Positions 9,811 to 19,390 are shown, counted from the stretch's first letter. The stretch: DNA of 64,000 bases from Ehrlichia minasensis (GCA_000825765.1 CDGH01000070.1:1-64000); one strand, 5' to 3'. Notes: generated by a model from the letters alone, not told the origin. Translations and numbers: made by a program.

Positions 9811-10164
9811 TTATGAATTGCTGTAGCTAGTTATCCATTCGTTATTATTATATGTATAAAGCTGATTTTTACTTTTTATCCATAAAGTTAAACCTGTATT
9901 TGGTTGTATAAAATACCATTGGTTAATGTAATAATATGTTACATAGTTTTGTTTGTTTTTCCATTCTTGAATTGTTGGTGTTGGCCCAATAATATACATA
10001 TCTCCAGAAGATATTTCTTTTATTGGAGTATTGCATTGTAATTCTAGAATGCAATTATTCATGAGCATATCTATTTTTATTAAAGCTTCATTGACAGTGA
10101 TTTCTTTATGTGCTTGATTGTGCATTACCAAATTAAATTTAAGATTTACAGATTGTGTCATCAT
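9811..10164 (-). CDS. Small DUF2793-domain protein
   Basis: 117 residues. The C-terminal two thirds fit the DUF2793 pattern: GDMYIIGPTPTIQEWKNK, then INQWYFIQPNTGLTLWI and LYTYNNNEW. The family has evenly spaced tryptophans and a Px(x)G turn. DUF2793 is known from tail or fibre-like proteins of alphaproteobacterial prophages and gene-transfer agents, usually as one domain of a larger protein. Here it is nearly the whole protein. No signal peptide or membrane segment is visible. No other phage gene is present nearby, so this could be a domesticated relic or a free-standing carbohydrate-binding-type module. Two ATG codons in a row make the exact start uncertain by one residue. Confidence 0.72.
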   Translation of the reverse strand: MMTQSVNLKFNLVMHNQAHKEITVNEALIKIDMLMNNCILELQCNTPIKEISSGDMYIIGPTPTIQEWKNKQNYVTYYYINQWYFIQPNTGLTLWIKSKNQLYTYNNNEWITSYSNS

Positions 10165-10335
10165 ATATTTGTCTCATTAAAAAGTGTGTTTATAATTAAA
10201 TGTGTTGTGATACACATAAGATGAAGTTTTTATGAAAATCTAAAGTTTATCATTAAGTGTACTTCTTGAATGGATTGAATGTGGAACATTTCACATAATA
10301 CACTAGTAGATTTAGTGTAGTAAAGCACAAAAACT

Positions 10336-10827
10336 TTATTTTTTTAAAAATGTATCGATAAAGATAATATTATCTTGGTTGTTTTGCTGATCACTTGTTT
10401 CATTCTTGTCATCAGTGTCGTAATCATAATTATCAAACTCTTCAATGTTGTTGCTCATATATTGTTCAAGATCAAGTACAAAACCCTGATAAACATCTAT
10501 ATACTTGATAATAGAATGGAACGGTATAACAACTGTTTCTTCTTTACCTCTGAAACTTAACACTACACTGATGCTGTTATCAAATATCTGTAAGCTTCTA
10601 AATTGATGCTGCAATATTACAGTAATTTCTTGTGGATAATTCTCTTTTACATGATCAGGTAAATTCACTCCTTTATAGTTAGTTAAAAAAGATATAGCAA
10701 TGTGTACATTTGTTGAATGGTCTGAGTGAGCTATGATGGTCAAAGCATTTTTTACAATAGTGCACATAGCAGAGTGCATGAGTTTTTGATAATCTATTAC
10801 ATTACTCATAAATAACTTTTTGATCAT
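10336..10827 (-). CDS. sspB: SspB-type ClpXP specificity-enhancing factor
   Basis: Up to 163 residues. It resembles the alphaproteobacterial SspB family: YQKLMHSAMCTIVKNAL, then a beta-rich core with YPQEITVILQHQFRSLQIFDNSISVVLSFRGKEETVVIPFHSI. An acidic linker (about 125-150) and a short hydrophobic C-terminal segment (IIFIDTFLKK), the usual ClpX-docking element, follow. SspB binds ssrA-tagged proteins and delivers them to ClpXP. It directly follows the tmRNA gene that makes those tags, so the two work together. The first ATG (10827) abuts the tmRNA terminator T-run. An ATG at 10809 (MSNVIDYQ) is an equally good start. Confidence 0.85.
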   Translation of the reverse strand: MIKKLFMSNVIDYQKLMHSAMCTIVKNALTIIAHSDHSTNVHIAISFLTNYKGVNLPDHVKENYPQEITVILQHQFRSLQIFDNSISVVLSFRGKEETVVIPFHSIIKYIDVYQGFVLDLEQYMSNNIEEFDNYDYDTDDKNETSDQQNNQDNIIFIDTFLKK

Positions 10828-10865
10828 AAAAAAAGAGGATTTTTCTGTTGCCCGGGAAACCCTCT
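10828..10865 (-). terminator. tmRNA 3' hairpin and T-run
   Basis: On the minus strand, gagggttt...aaaatcctc forms a stem around a cccggg-containing loop and is followed by seven T (10828-10834). This fits a rho-independent terminator for ssrA and ends exactly at the first possible sspB start. Confidence 0.7.
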
Positions 10866-11128
10866 AAAAAACCGCGCTAATGACAAAACTAAGCAGCTAC
10901 TAAGTCAGCGCTGCTATTATTGTCATTTGCGAAAACGAAATTATCGTTTGCACTTATAAATTTTGAGCATTTAAACGGCTGTTTTCTCACCGAGCAAAAA
11001 CTATCCCCTTTACTATGCATGTCGATCCTGTTTCACCCCCATAGTAAAAAGTGGAGATGCCGAGCACTGCCCTCGGGTCCAATACATCTATTTTAAGATG
11101 CCTTTATTGCCATAGTGCGTAAAACACG
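10828..11128 (-). ncRNA. ssrA: Transfer-messenger RNA, circularly permuted two-piece form
   Basis: Read on the minus strand, the acceptor piece comes first and ends in ggcatctcca (about 11050-11060). After about a dozen bases the coding piece begins with gggggtgaaacaggatcgaca. The two acceptor strands pair over seven bases, including the G3-U70 wobble needed for alanine charging. The tag frame encodes ANDNFVFANDNNSSADLVAA and then TAG (about 10892-10951). The hydrophobic end LVAA suits ClpX recognition. The order, acceptor half before coding half, is the permuted form known from alphaproteobacteria. It needs processing into two RNAs held together by base pairing. It rescues stalled ribosomes together with SmpB. 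The outer ends are estimated from the promoter and terminator. Confidence 0.93.
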
Positions 11129-11134
11129 GTAATA

Positions 11135-11162
11135 ATTGTAATACTATATTTCTATAAGTCAA
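11135..11162 (-). promoter_or_regulatory. Sigma-70 type promoter of tmRNA
   Basis: Minus strand: TTGACT (11162-11157), a 16-base spacer, then TACAAT (11140-11135). This is a close match to the consensus and predicts transcription start near 11128, just before the tmRNA acceptor piece. Confidence 0.7.
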
Positions 11163-11258
11163 TACATTTATATACCACGCTATAAAAGATAACAATATAA
11201 CACAACTAATACTAGTATACTTAGAACTTAAAAAGAAAATTTGTAAAAATTAAAAAAG

Positions 11259-11331
11259 CTCCCCGGGCCGGGCTCGAACCAGCGACCTATTGGTTAACAG
11301 CCAAGTGCTCTACCAACTGAGCTACCGAGGA
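11259..11331 (-). tRNA. tRNA-Asn (GTT)
   Basis: 73 bases without CCA. The acceptor stem is TCCTCGG paired with CCGGGGA, with discriminator G. The D-arm is agctcagttggtagagc. The anticodon loop is ctGTTaa within cttggctgttaaccaag. The T-arm is gctgg-ttcgagc-ccggc. Anticodon GTT reads Asn codons. It is transcribed toward ssrA from its own promoter. Confidence 0.96.
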
Positions 11332-11344
11332 AAAGATATCTATA

Positions 11345-11373
11345 AATATACATACTGTATTTCTTACATGCAA
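11345..11373 (-). promoter_or_regulatory. Probable promoter of tRNA-Asn
   Basis: Minus strand: TTGCAT (11373-11368), a 17-base spacer and TATATT (11350-11345), ending 13 bases before the tRNA 5' end. Spacing and position are right for sigma-70. The box matches are moderate. Confidence 0.5.
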
Positions 11374-12444
11374 CAAAAATTTGATAATAATTGTAATACT
11401 TAAATGTGAAATTCTTAAAAGTAATAAATTTTCTTAAGTTACATGATAATATTAATTTTATATGTAAATCTACAAGTAATAGCTGATAATCTATTTTAGT
11501 AATGACTGATATGTAGTTATCTTGGTTTTATATGTTTGAAATGACATATTATTCTGATTGATATATATAACACATATATTCTATGTATAGGTATCATTTT
11601 GCAGATGAGAAAGGGATCTTATTTGTTATTTTTCTAAATACTTGTTGTTTTGTATAGAGTTTTACTTACAGGATGGGTAATGATTTTATGAGAATGAAGT
11701 TTCATATATTTTAAATGTGTTAAGTAATAAAAAACATTTTTTTTAATGTTAAAAAAGCTTATTTTTTGCTTTTCTAAATGTTTATCTGTTAGTATGGATT
11801 TTACTTATAGAGTTGTCAGTTATTTGTGGAATAATTGATTAAGTATTTTAACCATGACTTGCAATTAAATATGAATTTAATTTTGTAAAATATTCCTTCA
11901 AGTTTTGCTGAACTAATATTGCATCTTTATATTTTCAGATACAATAATTTTTTATACTGTGCTTGTTTTATATATAAAAAAACATTACATAACACTATTC
12001 ATTGTATTGAAAAGTTCATTGGTGTATTTGTGTCTTCAGTTATTCTAATATAATGATTAATTATGATAAAACATGATATGTATTACATAATACATGTTTT
12101 TTAAATTCTACAACTTGGCATTGATGTGGTACTCCTGATAAGTCAGTTGATATTTCTCTTAATGTTAGTTGTAGTAGTTTGTTAAATATGTTAAAGGTAT
12201 TGATTGAATAAAATTTCAGCTAGGTATCTTATATATTTTCAATAGTCAATTATGGTTAGCATTGTTAAACAACAGTGAGTTTAATTGCTTTATTCTTCAA
12301 ATCCACAATTTATTTATAATAATAAGTAAGTACTAGAAGTTTAATATCATCATAGTATTTGCTAAGCAATACTGATGACTTATAGTATGGTGCTTTTTTT
12401 ATTGTATTATATTGATTTGATACCTGTGTTTCTTCATGGCTTTA
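11374..12444. other. Intergenic region with repeats, no gene seen
   Basis: About 1.07 kb with no supportable frame. Two things can be seen. One is an AT-rich inverted repeat at 12068-12100 (aaaacatg...catgtttt). The other is a segment at about 12228-12290 containing tatattttcaatagtcaatt, which recurs upstream of proS at about 14122-14180. Confidence 0.5.
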
Positions 12445-12813
12445 TTATGCATTGTATATAACTATAAAGGCAATAGCATAGTCTTTTTCATCACTGATTG
12501 ATAACTCGATTTTGTGTATTGGATTACTATTACTGACAGTGATTTGCGGTTTCCCGTGTGAATTGTTTGATATTACAATGTCTGACATTTTGATAGATTT
12601 ACCAAAACCTGTTCCTAGAGCTTTAACATAGGCTTCCTTTGCTGCAAAGCGTTTTGCGAAGTGTCTTACTTGTGCATCAAAATTTGTGTATTTATTACTA
12701 TCTTCTATTTCTTTCTGGTTAAACACACGAGTAAGAAATTTAGTACCAAACTTTTTCCACAGACTTGATATACGTGGAATATAAACAATATCTGTACCAA
12801 TGCCTAGTATCAT
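12445..12813 (-). CDS. acpS: Holo-[acyl-carrier-protein] synthase
   Basis: 122 residues, normal for AcpS. It transfers 4'-phosphopantetheine from CoA to a serine of acyl carrier protein, activating fatty acid synthesis. The two metal/CoA motifs are present: [12 protein letters not shown] at the N-terminus (Asp of GTD) and [16 protein letters not shown] (KEA glutamate) in the middle. The start ATG overlaps the proS stop by the ATGA arrangement (12810-12813), so the two are translationally coupled. Confidence 0.95.
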   Translation of the reverse strand: MILGIGTDIVYIPRISSLWKKFGTKFLTRVFNQKEIEDSNKYTNFDAQVRHFAKRFAAKEAYVKALGTGFGKSIKMSDIVISNNSHGKPQITVSNSNPIHKIELSISDEKDYAIAFIVIYNA

Positions 12814-14084
12814 TTCTTAAATTTTTTTAAAAATTGCTCTACAGAGATTAAAAATTTGTCCTTATTTAATCTATTCCTTACTTCAATAAGATCTTGTTCT
12901 ACTGTTGATTTGCCAATTATAATTTGCCATGGCATACCTAATAAATCTGTTCTTGTTAATTTTATTCCAGGACTGTCATCTGTATCGTCATATAATACAT
13001 CATCATGTAATTGTATGTGTAAATTTTCTGCAACTTTTATGCATTTATCATTTGATGGATATAAGTTAACTAAATAGAATTTAAAAGGTGATATTTCCTC
13101 TGGCCATGTAATGCCTTTATTATCATGGAAAACTTCAATTATTGCTGCTACTAACCTTGATATTCCTATACCATAGCAGCCCATTTGCAGAGGTTTGTAA
13201 TCATTGTTATCACAAAAATTTGCATTCATTGGTTTTGAATATTTATCTCCAAGATAGAAAATATGTCCTATCTCTATGCCTTTGCTTATTTTGATCTTAT
13301 TTGATGGAATAGGGCAAGTTTGAGGATCATACATGTCATCTGCTGCAGTATAAGTATTTTTTATTCTTTCAATGTCAATATTATCACTATTCATTAACTC
13401 TATAATTTCTTGATCATAGTATAGAGTGCTTTCTCCAGAGTTTGCTAATACGTGAAACTCATGACTTAAATTTCCACCTATTGGACCTGATTCTGCTTTG
13501 ACTGCTATTGGAGTTAACCCTAGCTTTCTAAAAATTTTTATATAAGTTTTGAACATTAAATTATATGTTAAGATAGCACCACTTAAATCTTTGTCAAAGC
13601 TATATGCGTCTTTCATTAGAAATTCTCTACATCTCATTATACCGTACCTTGGACGTAGTTCATCACGAAATTTCCATTGTATTTGATATAGAGTGAGCGG
13701 TAGATTTTTGTGGCTTGTTAATGTTGTTCTTAATGTATCAGTAATGACCTCTTCATGAGTTGGTCCAAAAAGCATTTCTCTTTGATTTCTGTCTGTAATA
13801 CGCAGCATTTCAGATCCATAGTCATCATATCTACCTGACTCTTTCCACAAACTTGCTGGTTGTATCAATGGCATCAGCACTTCTAGAGCTCCTGACTTAT
13901 CCATCTCTTCTCTAACAATGTTTTCTATATTTCTTAATACTCTGAGGCCTAGTGGGAGCCAAGTGTATATTCCTGAAGCAATTTGCTTAATGAGCCCTGC
14001 ACGTATTGAATACTTATGTGATACTACTAACACATCAGATGGTGTTTCTTTTAATGTTGGTATATAGTAGTTTGATAAACGCAT
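12810..14084 (-). CDS. proS: Prolyl-tRNA synthetase
   Basis: 424 residues, the short class IIa form typical of alphaproteobacteria, without the large editing insertion found in the E. coli type. Motif 1 region: [39 protein letters not shown]. Motif 2: [31 protein letters not shown]. Motif 3: [18 protein letters not shown]-terminal anticodon-binding domain has [13 protein letters not shown]. It charges tRNA-Pro with proline. It is first in a two-gene operon with acpS. The upstream region carries a partial copy of a sequence also found downstream of acpS. Confidence 0.97.
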   Translation of the reverse strand: MRLSNYYIPTLKETPSDVLVVSHKYSIRAGLIKQIASGIYTWLPLGLRVLRNIENIVREEMDKSGALEVLMPLIQPASLWKESGRYDDYGSEMLRITDRNQREMLFGPTHEEVITDTLRTTLTSHKNLPLTLYQIQWKFRDELRPRYGIMRCREFLMKDAYSFDKDLSGAILTYNLMFKTYIKIFRKLGLTPIAVKAESGPIGGNLSHEFHVLANSGESTLYYDQEIIELMNSDNIDIERIKNTYTAADDMYDPQTCPIPSNKIKISKGIEIGHIFYLGDKYSKPMNANFCDNNDYKPLQMGCYGIGISRLVAAIIEVFHDNKGITWPEEISPFKFYLVNLYPSNDKCIKVAENLHIQLHDDVLYDDTDDSPGIKLTRTDLLGMPWQIIIGKSTVEQDLIEVRNRLNKDKFLISVEQFLKKFKK

Positions 14085-15186
14085 TAAAAATATTGGTTAA
14101 ATATAAATTGTAGCACAGATATCATATATATTTTCAATAGTCAATTGTGATAGTCAATGTTAGGTAATAATGAATTGAGTGTCTTTGTTTTTTTCAAGTT
14201 GATAGGTGAATATAATAAAATCAATACTGTTGGCACTCTATGGCTATGATATTTGTTAAATAATGCTAGAATAGTAATTTTATTCTTAAATTATTTATAG
14301 AAGAAGTTATTACAAGGTTTATAACTTTCTACACAGCAAATAAAAATCCTACTTGTTTTTTTCACAAGTGGTAATAACTCTTATAATATGTAACTAGTAT
14401 GTTGAATGCTGATATGATGTATGCTTATATTTATGAATTAGACAATACATTAGTGTACTTGCAGACTAAGTATATTGGATCTGTTAAAGGAATATATTAG
14501 TATAATATTTTGTACACTAAATATTCTGTGTTTATTGATTATGTAATTAAAATTGTAGGACTAGGTATCACGTATTAGATGAGTTTTTCTGACTAGTAAC
14601 ATCATTTTTGTAATGCTTATATTTGTACCTATAAAGTAATATCTTATGTTTTAAGTTTTTGTGGCTAGTTGGAACGCTAAGTAATATTTTGTGCATTAAA
14701 TATTTTGTGTTTATGGTTATGTAATAAAAATTGTAGGACTGGGCATCGTATATTATATTTAGTTTTATACTAATAGTAGGTACATTAACATAATGTAAGT
14801 CTATATTGTACTTATGCCTATGAAACTAAAAATACGTGAGTATATCACAAACTATCACATTAGAGTTGGTTTTTTGCAGCTAATAGTATTATACTACATA
14901 ATATTTTTAATTTTTACATAATCTATGCCTGTTTTTACAGAGTTAAAAAATACAAAGGGTATTATAAACTAAGCATAACATATTAAAGCTCTTAGTTTTT
15001 GTTGCTAATACTACCTAAATGATTTTTGATGTGTGGATCCACTAGAAATGCATTAGTATACTTACAAACTGTACATAGCATGTTACTCATTATAGCTAGT
15101 AGTACATTAACGACGTAGTGTGTGTACTTAATTTTGTACATGCACTTACAGAACTGAAAAATGTATAGATGTATTTGCAACTATTA
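14085..15186. repeat. Intergenic region filled with degenerate repeats
   Basis: No credible gene. The stretch near 14503-14590 (ttgtacactaaatattctg ... gtaggactaggtatc) recurs at about 14684-14770 (ttgtgcattaaatattttg ... gtaggactgggcatc). Shorter echoes (ttagtatacttacaaactg types; cttacagaactgaaaaatg types) appear near 14450, 14808, 14926, 15050 and 15136. This is a decayed family of repeats spaced roughly 120-180 bases apart. Confidence 0.6.
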
Positions 15187-16152
15187 TTAGTTTCTATAAA
15201 GGAAATCATTTATAATTGCAATTGCTGATAATGTTGCTTGGCGTTTTTTGACATCATTATCATCTTTAACATCCTCTTCAGATCCTTTTATTGCGTTAAT
15301 TGCTAAAGCTTCAGGATGGTCTTGAAATAAAATATTTCCGTGTTTATCTTCAATTGCTTCTATAATACCGTCATCAGAGAATCCTACTATCTTATATCCA
15401 AGAGATTCTATTTTTTTAATATTCTCTTGACTGTTATTTACTACACCTCCATGTGCATCTGGGAAGTATATTGCAATCCATCCATTGTCATCTGGCTTAA
15501 CATATTTAGAAACAATACTTGATAACCTACTTCCAGGTGCGACTCGTAATCTGTGAAGACCGACGTTTTTTCTGTGTGGGTCTGGCATTGAAATTGAATG
15601 TGCTTCTACAGCTTCTTTAGATGTAACGATCTTTTTTACACGGATTACTTCTACACCAACTGCATGCATTATACCTTGTAGTCCTCCACACACCCCTATC
15701 AAGTGAATTTTTGGGTTGCTTTCTACAATTTTTACTATTGCATTGGTGACAAGTTGCCTGTTTGGAGTTGGTGGATAAGGTTCAGTGTCTACATTATAAT
15801 AGTTTCCTGGAATAAATATTCTATTAATCTTATTCTCTTTGATAAAGTTGTGAACAGCGTCTTGAATTTTATCTGATTCTATTTTTGCAAGGAGTGAAAT
15901 ATCATTTTTAGCTTCTTCTAGCGATTCGTTTTTTATTTTTTTAAAATCTAAGATTGTATTGTAGTCAAATAATATAACTTCTGCTCCTAATTTTTCTAAC
16001 ATTTCTGCAATGTTATTTGAAAACGTCCATTCTTCAGGGTAAGTTTCTTTTTCTGTGCGTACTAGTCCGACAATCATTTTATTTGATGCTACTTCTAATC
16101 CAATTGCTGATGTGGAAAATAAAAAGAATAATATTAATACAAAATAACGCAT
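15187..16152 (-). CDS. Exported class I glutamine amidotransferase-like hydrolase (peptidase C26 type)
   Basis: 321 residues. It begins with a signal peptide-like segment (Arg2, then a hydrophobic run to about residue 18, SAIG), so it is probably periplasmic. The amidotransferase fold shows the nucleophile elbow with Cys155 in LIGVCGGLQG and a late HPE (about residue 280, QDHPEAL), giving the usual Cys-His-Glu triad. RIFIPGNYYNVDTEPY resembles the PGG loop of gamma-glutamyl-GABA hydrolases and gamma-glutamyl hydrolases. It may hydrolyse gamma-glutamyl amides, but the substrate is unknown. It is single, next to tRNA-Phe. An exported member of this mostly cytosolic family is unusual. Confidence 0.8.
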   Translation of the reverse strand: MRYFVLILFFLFSTSAIGLEVASNKMIVGLVRTEKETYPEEWTFSNNIAEMLEKLGAEVILFDYNTILDFKKIKNESLEEAKNDISLLAKIESDKIQDAVHNFIKENKINRIFIPGNYYNVDTEPYPPTPNRQLVTNAIVKIVESNPKIHLIGVCGGLQGIMHAVGVEVIRVKKIVTSKEAVEAHSISMPDPHRKNVGLHRLRVAPGSRLSSIVSKYVKPDDNGWIAIYFPDAHGGVVNNSQENIKKIESLGYKIVGFSDDGIIEAIEDKHGNILFQDHPEALAINAIKGSEEDVKDDNDVKKRQATLSAIAIINDFLYRN

Positions 16153-16242
16153 TGAGTCCCCATAAAATAATAACTTATTAGTTTATAAATAACATGCCAC
16201 AAAGACTTAACTAAACTCTGAACATAGGGAGTGTGTGACAAG

Positions 16243-16315
16243 TGGCTTGAGTTGGAATCGAACCAACGACACAAGGATTTTCAGTCCTTTGCTCTACCGA
16301 CTGAGCTATCAAGCC
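16243..16315 (-). tRNA. tRNA-Phe (GAA)
   Basis: 73 bases without CCA. The acceptor is GGCTTGA with TCAAGCC, discriminator A. The anticodon loop has ctGAAaa in ggactgaaaatcc. The T-loop is ttcgatt. All arms pair well. It lies between the exported amidotransferase gene and the divergent coaD. Confidence 0.96.
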
Positions 16316-16489
16316 AGCATACAGTTGTACTATAAAAAGTGACATCTATGATATGCTAATACAAGTCTATAAATTAACATAAGTTCATGAATTATACGTT
16401 ATAAATATTAGTTATTCAAGTGAAAATATAATCTTAAATTGATGCAAGGATTGTGATACAATGTGATTTTATAAAACTAATAATTTGAT

Positions 16490-16978
16490 GTGAAAGTAGG
16501 TATATATCCTGGTACTTTTGATCCAATTACTTTTGGTCATATTGACATTATAAAGCGAGCTTATAACTTGGTTGATAGATTAATAATAGGTGTTGCTAGG
16601 AATTGTGTGAAAAATACAATTTTCTCTGCTGAAGTTCGTGCAGAATTAATACAACATGAAATACAATTATTAGGTATAGCAGTAGAAACTATAATTTTCG
16701 ATGGTTTGCTGGTATATTTTGCTCAGGAAAACAATGCATCTGTAATTATCAGAGGATTGAGGGCTGTTTCTGATTTTGATTATGAATTTCAAATGAGTTG
16801 GGTAAATTACAAGCTTACTCCTAAAATAGAAACTATATTTTTGCCAGCCTCAGAGGATACTCAATTTATTTCTTCAAGTTTTGTTAAGGAGATAGCACGT
16901 CTTAATGGAGATATTAGTGTTTTTGTTCCTGTAAGTGTGCAAAAATATTTAAAGAATTTCTATCAGAATTCTAATTAA
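16490..16978 (+). CDS. coaD: Phosphopantetheine adenylyltransferase
   Basis: 162 residues with a GTG start that puts the nucleotide-binding loop at the very N-terminus, as usual for CoaD. YPGTFDPITFGHIDII contains the TxxH-like (TFGH) motif. VIIRGLRAVSDFDYEFQM and the ISSSFVKEI motif near residue 130 match the family. It catalyses transfer of AMP from ATP to 4'-phosphopantetheine, the penultimate step of coenzyme A synthesis. Codons for about residues 76-110 are present again, inverted, some 320 bases downstream. Confidence 0.96.
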   Translation: MKVGIYPGTFDPITFGHIDIIKRAYNLVDRLIIGVARNCVKNTIFSAEVRAELIQHEIQLLGIAVETIIFDGLLVYFAQENNASVIIRGLRAVSDFDYEFQMSWVNYKLTPKIETIFLPASEDTQFISSSFVKEIARLNGDISVFVPVSVQKYLKNFYQNSN

Positions 16979-17059
16979 TATTTTGTTATTCATTACTTTT
17001 TTTTAAGTAAATGGAAATGTCTCACTTATAATATGATATGGTAAAAGTATTAAGTTGTT

Positions 17060-17290
17060 TAGTGGTGTGCCATTTTAAAGATTAGATATTTAAATATTTT
17101 CTAATGCTGAAAAAAATATGTTTTCAGTTTGAGAAGTAAACTTGTAATTTACCCAACTCATTTGAAATTCATAATCAAAATCAGAAACAGCCCTCAATCC
17201 TCTGATAATTACAGATGCATTGTTTTTTTTGAGCAAAATTGTAATAAGTTATTGAAAATCATGATTTTCTAGTATAATAACTAGTAATTT
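17060..17290 (-). pseudogene. Inverted, decayed partial copy of coaD
   Basis: On the minus strand this repeats the middle of coaD. The core (about 17141-17220) is identical over some 80 bases to coaD 16735-16814 (for example gaggattgagggctgtttct). Outside the core the similarity falls off but continues in register. Reading on gives NYKFTSQTENIFFSALENI and then stops, against NYKLTPKIETIFLPASEDT in the gene. It has no start and several stops, so it is a broken gene copy. The sharply identical core within diverged flanks suggests gene conversion with coaD. Confidence 0.8.
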
Positions 17291-18418
17291 TTAACTAGGT
17301 TTAACAGATAAGCAATGATGTTAATATAGCTTCACATAAGCTTTGTTCAATAGTATGTCTTATATAATTATAGCTATAATTAGAATAATGTGAGATATAT
17401 TAAATTTATTAGAAATGACAGTATTGTGTTATTAATTTGTAATGCTGCTGAAACTGATCAATATTTGAGAAATAGGTTATTGTATCTTTCTTATTTAAAC
17501 TTTATGTGGTTATGTAAAATTACACTGCAAAACCTTTAGTAATGTACTTAAAAACATTTTGTATTTTAGAAAAGTTGATTTTACAGTTGTATTAAAAAGA
17601 ACTAAGCAGCTTTTTTACATTGTCGAAAGTAAATGTGAAGGTATATGTTTATTTATGAATAATATTTTTCTTGTAAATTTTTATATTGTGCAATGGAACC
17701 CGTAAGTACTTATACTATTTTGACATATAAGCTATTATTTATCTAGAAATGTACTAGTCTTAGTAGCTCTACATTAACTGTATATTTGTTTGTTTAAAAC
17801 ATAGTATATTCTAGTATACTTTATAGTCTAATTTAGTGGTAATTTCAGGTTTTACTTAAAAGTAAGTTTAGTATTTGTATCACATGTTGCAAAGTTCTAG
17901 TGTTTTATTATAAGAAGATTATATGTATGCTTTGTATTACAAATTATTAAGTTTTGAGAAGTAGTAGTGTAATAAGATTCAGTATTATAGGTAAATATTC
18001 ATGATACAAAAGCACATTATGTTCTAGTAAAGTCTTATAACTTCTATCTAACCAAGGACTTATTCTAAGAAAGTTTAATATTTCTATATTATAAAATGTT
18101 GTGTCACTGATTGTTATTCTTGAAGTTTATACAGATGTTTTATGTTTAAACTCTTAATTTTTAACAAGAAAGTATAGTTATGATGTAATGAAGGTAAAAT
18201 TTCTATATCAGTTGGAAGATATTTAACATAAAAACATATCTATATACTATGAAGATTTTATAGCTTCTAGTAATGAGTTAAAAACTTATTTTAAATAAAG
18301 TTTGCACTACATCATTGAAAAATATCAATATTTTGTAATATTTATACCTGTACTTTATAATGTAAAAAACTTTATATTTTTAAGTAATAATCAAACTTTT
18401 ACATTAGTTGTGTATTTG
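17291..18418. other. Intergenic region, no gene seen
   Basis: About 1.1 kb of AT-rich sequence without a frame of convincing length or composition. No RNA gene or clear hairpin terminator is recognised. Confidence 0.4.
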
Positions 18419-19390
18419 TTAATTTGGATGCATGGTATGTTCTGATAAAAATTTTGCAGCTTCTAATGCAGCCATACACCCAGAACCTGCAGCGACAACA
18501 GCTTGTCTGTATATTTTATCTTGTACATCACCTGCAGCAAAAATACCAGGATAACTAGTTATTGTACTGCCAGGTTTAGTTATTATGTATCCTTCTTGAT
18601 CTAAATCTACTATACTACTATTATCTTTATTTTTTAGTATTTGTGTGTTTGGTGTATGTCCTATCGCGATAAATACTCCTTTTACTTTGATAGTAGTAAG
18701 TTGTCCAGTTTTGACAGATTTTAATTCTACAGCTTCCACAGTACCATTTTCATGATTTCCAAGTATTTCTTCTACGACACTATCCCATATAACTTGTATC
18801 TTGTTATTATTAAATAGTCTCTCCTGCATTATGGGTTCAGCTCGTAATTTATCCCTTCTATGTACTAAAAATACTTTTGTTGCATGCCTTGTTAGATATA
18901 ATGCTTCTTCAACAGCTGTATTGCCTCCTCCTATTACAGCAACGTCACTTCCCGTAAAAAATGTGCCATCACATGTGGCACATGCAGAAACACCTCTGCC
19001 TTTAAAAGTTTCTTCGCTTTTTATATTAAGCCACTTTGCTTGTGCTCCTGTTGCAATTATAATACTTTCTGCAATATATTGGTCACCAAATATCCCTATG
19101 CATCTAAAAGGGTATACATCTGTGTGTATTTCTTTGATTTCATCAGATATAACCTTAGCACCTGAGTTATGTGCTTGTTGTTTCATCTGTTCCATTAAAT
19201 CTGGTCCTTGTACTGCATGTGCAAATCCTGGAAAATTTTCAACATCTGTGGTAATTGTGAGTTGTCCTCCAGGACACATTCCTGTTATTAGTATAGGTTC
19301 TAAATTAGCACGAGCAGCGTATATGGCAGCAGTACAGCCTGCTGCTCCAGATCCTATTATTAAAACTTTTGTATTATGTGTATGTATCAT
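18419..19390 (-). CDS. trxB: Thioredoxin-disulfide reductase
   Basis: 323 residues, normal for bacterial TrxB. The FAD-binding GxGxxG (IIGSGAAGCTAA) is at residues 11-22, the redox pair is Cys137/Cys140 in CATCDG, and the NADPH-binding GGGNTAVEEA follows at about 154. The C-terminal FAD site has GIFAAGDVQD and YRQAVVAAGSGCMAA. It reduces thioredoxin with NADPH. The ATG starts at the base right after the peroxiredoxin stop codon (TAAATG), so the two are one operon. The enzyme probably supplies reducing power, directly or through thioredoxin, to that peroxidase. Confidence 0.97.
   Translation of the reverse strand: MIHTHNTKVLIIGSGAAGCTAAIYAARANLEPILITGMCPGGQLTITTDVENFPGFAHAVQGPDLMEQMKQQAHNSGAKVISDEIKEIHTDVYPFRCIGIFGDQYIAESIIIATGAQAKWLNIKSEETFKGRGVSACATCDGTFFTGSDVAVIGGGNTAVEEALYLTRHATKVFLVHRRDKLRAEPIMQERLFNNNKIQVIWDSVVEEILGNHENGTVEAVELKSVKTGQLTTIKVKGVFIAIGHTPNTQILKNKDNSSIVDLDQEGYIITKPGSTITSYPGIFAAGDVQDKIYRQAVVAAGSGCMAALEAAKFLSEHTMHPN

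Noticed and set aside
12068-12100. AT-rich hairpin as a rho-independent terminator
   Set aside because: No gene ends nearby in either direction and the stem is all weak pairs. Likely chance or repeat-derived.
14992-15180. 62-residue minus-strand open frame
   Set aside because: Lies wholly in repeat-filled AT-rich DNA, has no ribosome site, and its composition follows the surrounding noncoding sequence.
14085-15186. CRISPR array
   Set aside because: Repeats are long, diverged and unevenly spaced, with no conserved short repeat or cas gene anywhere in the window.
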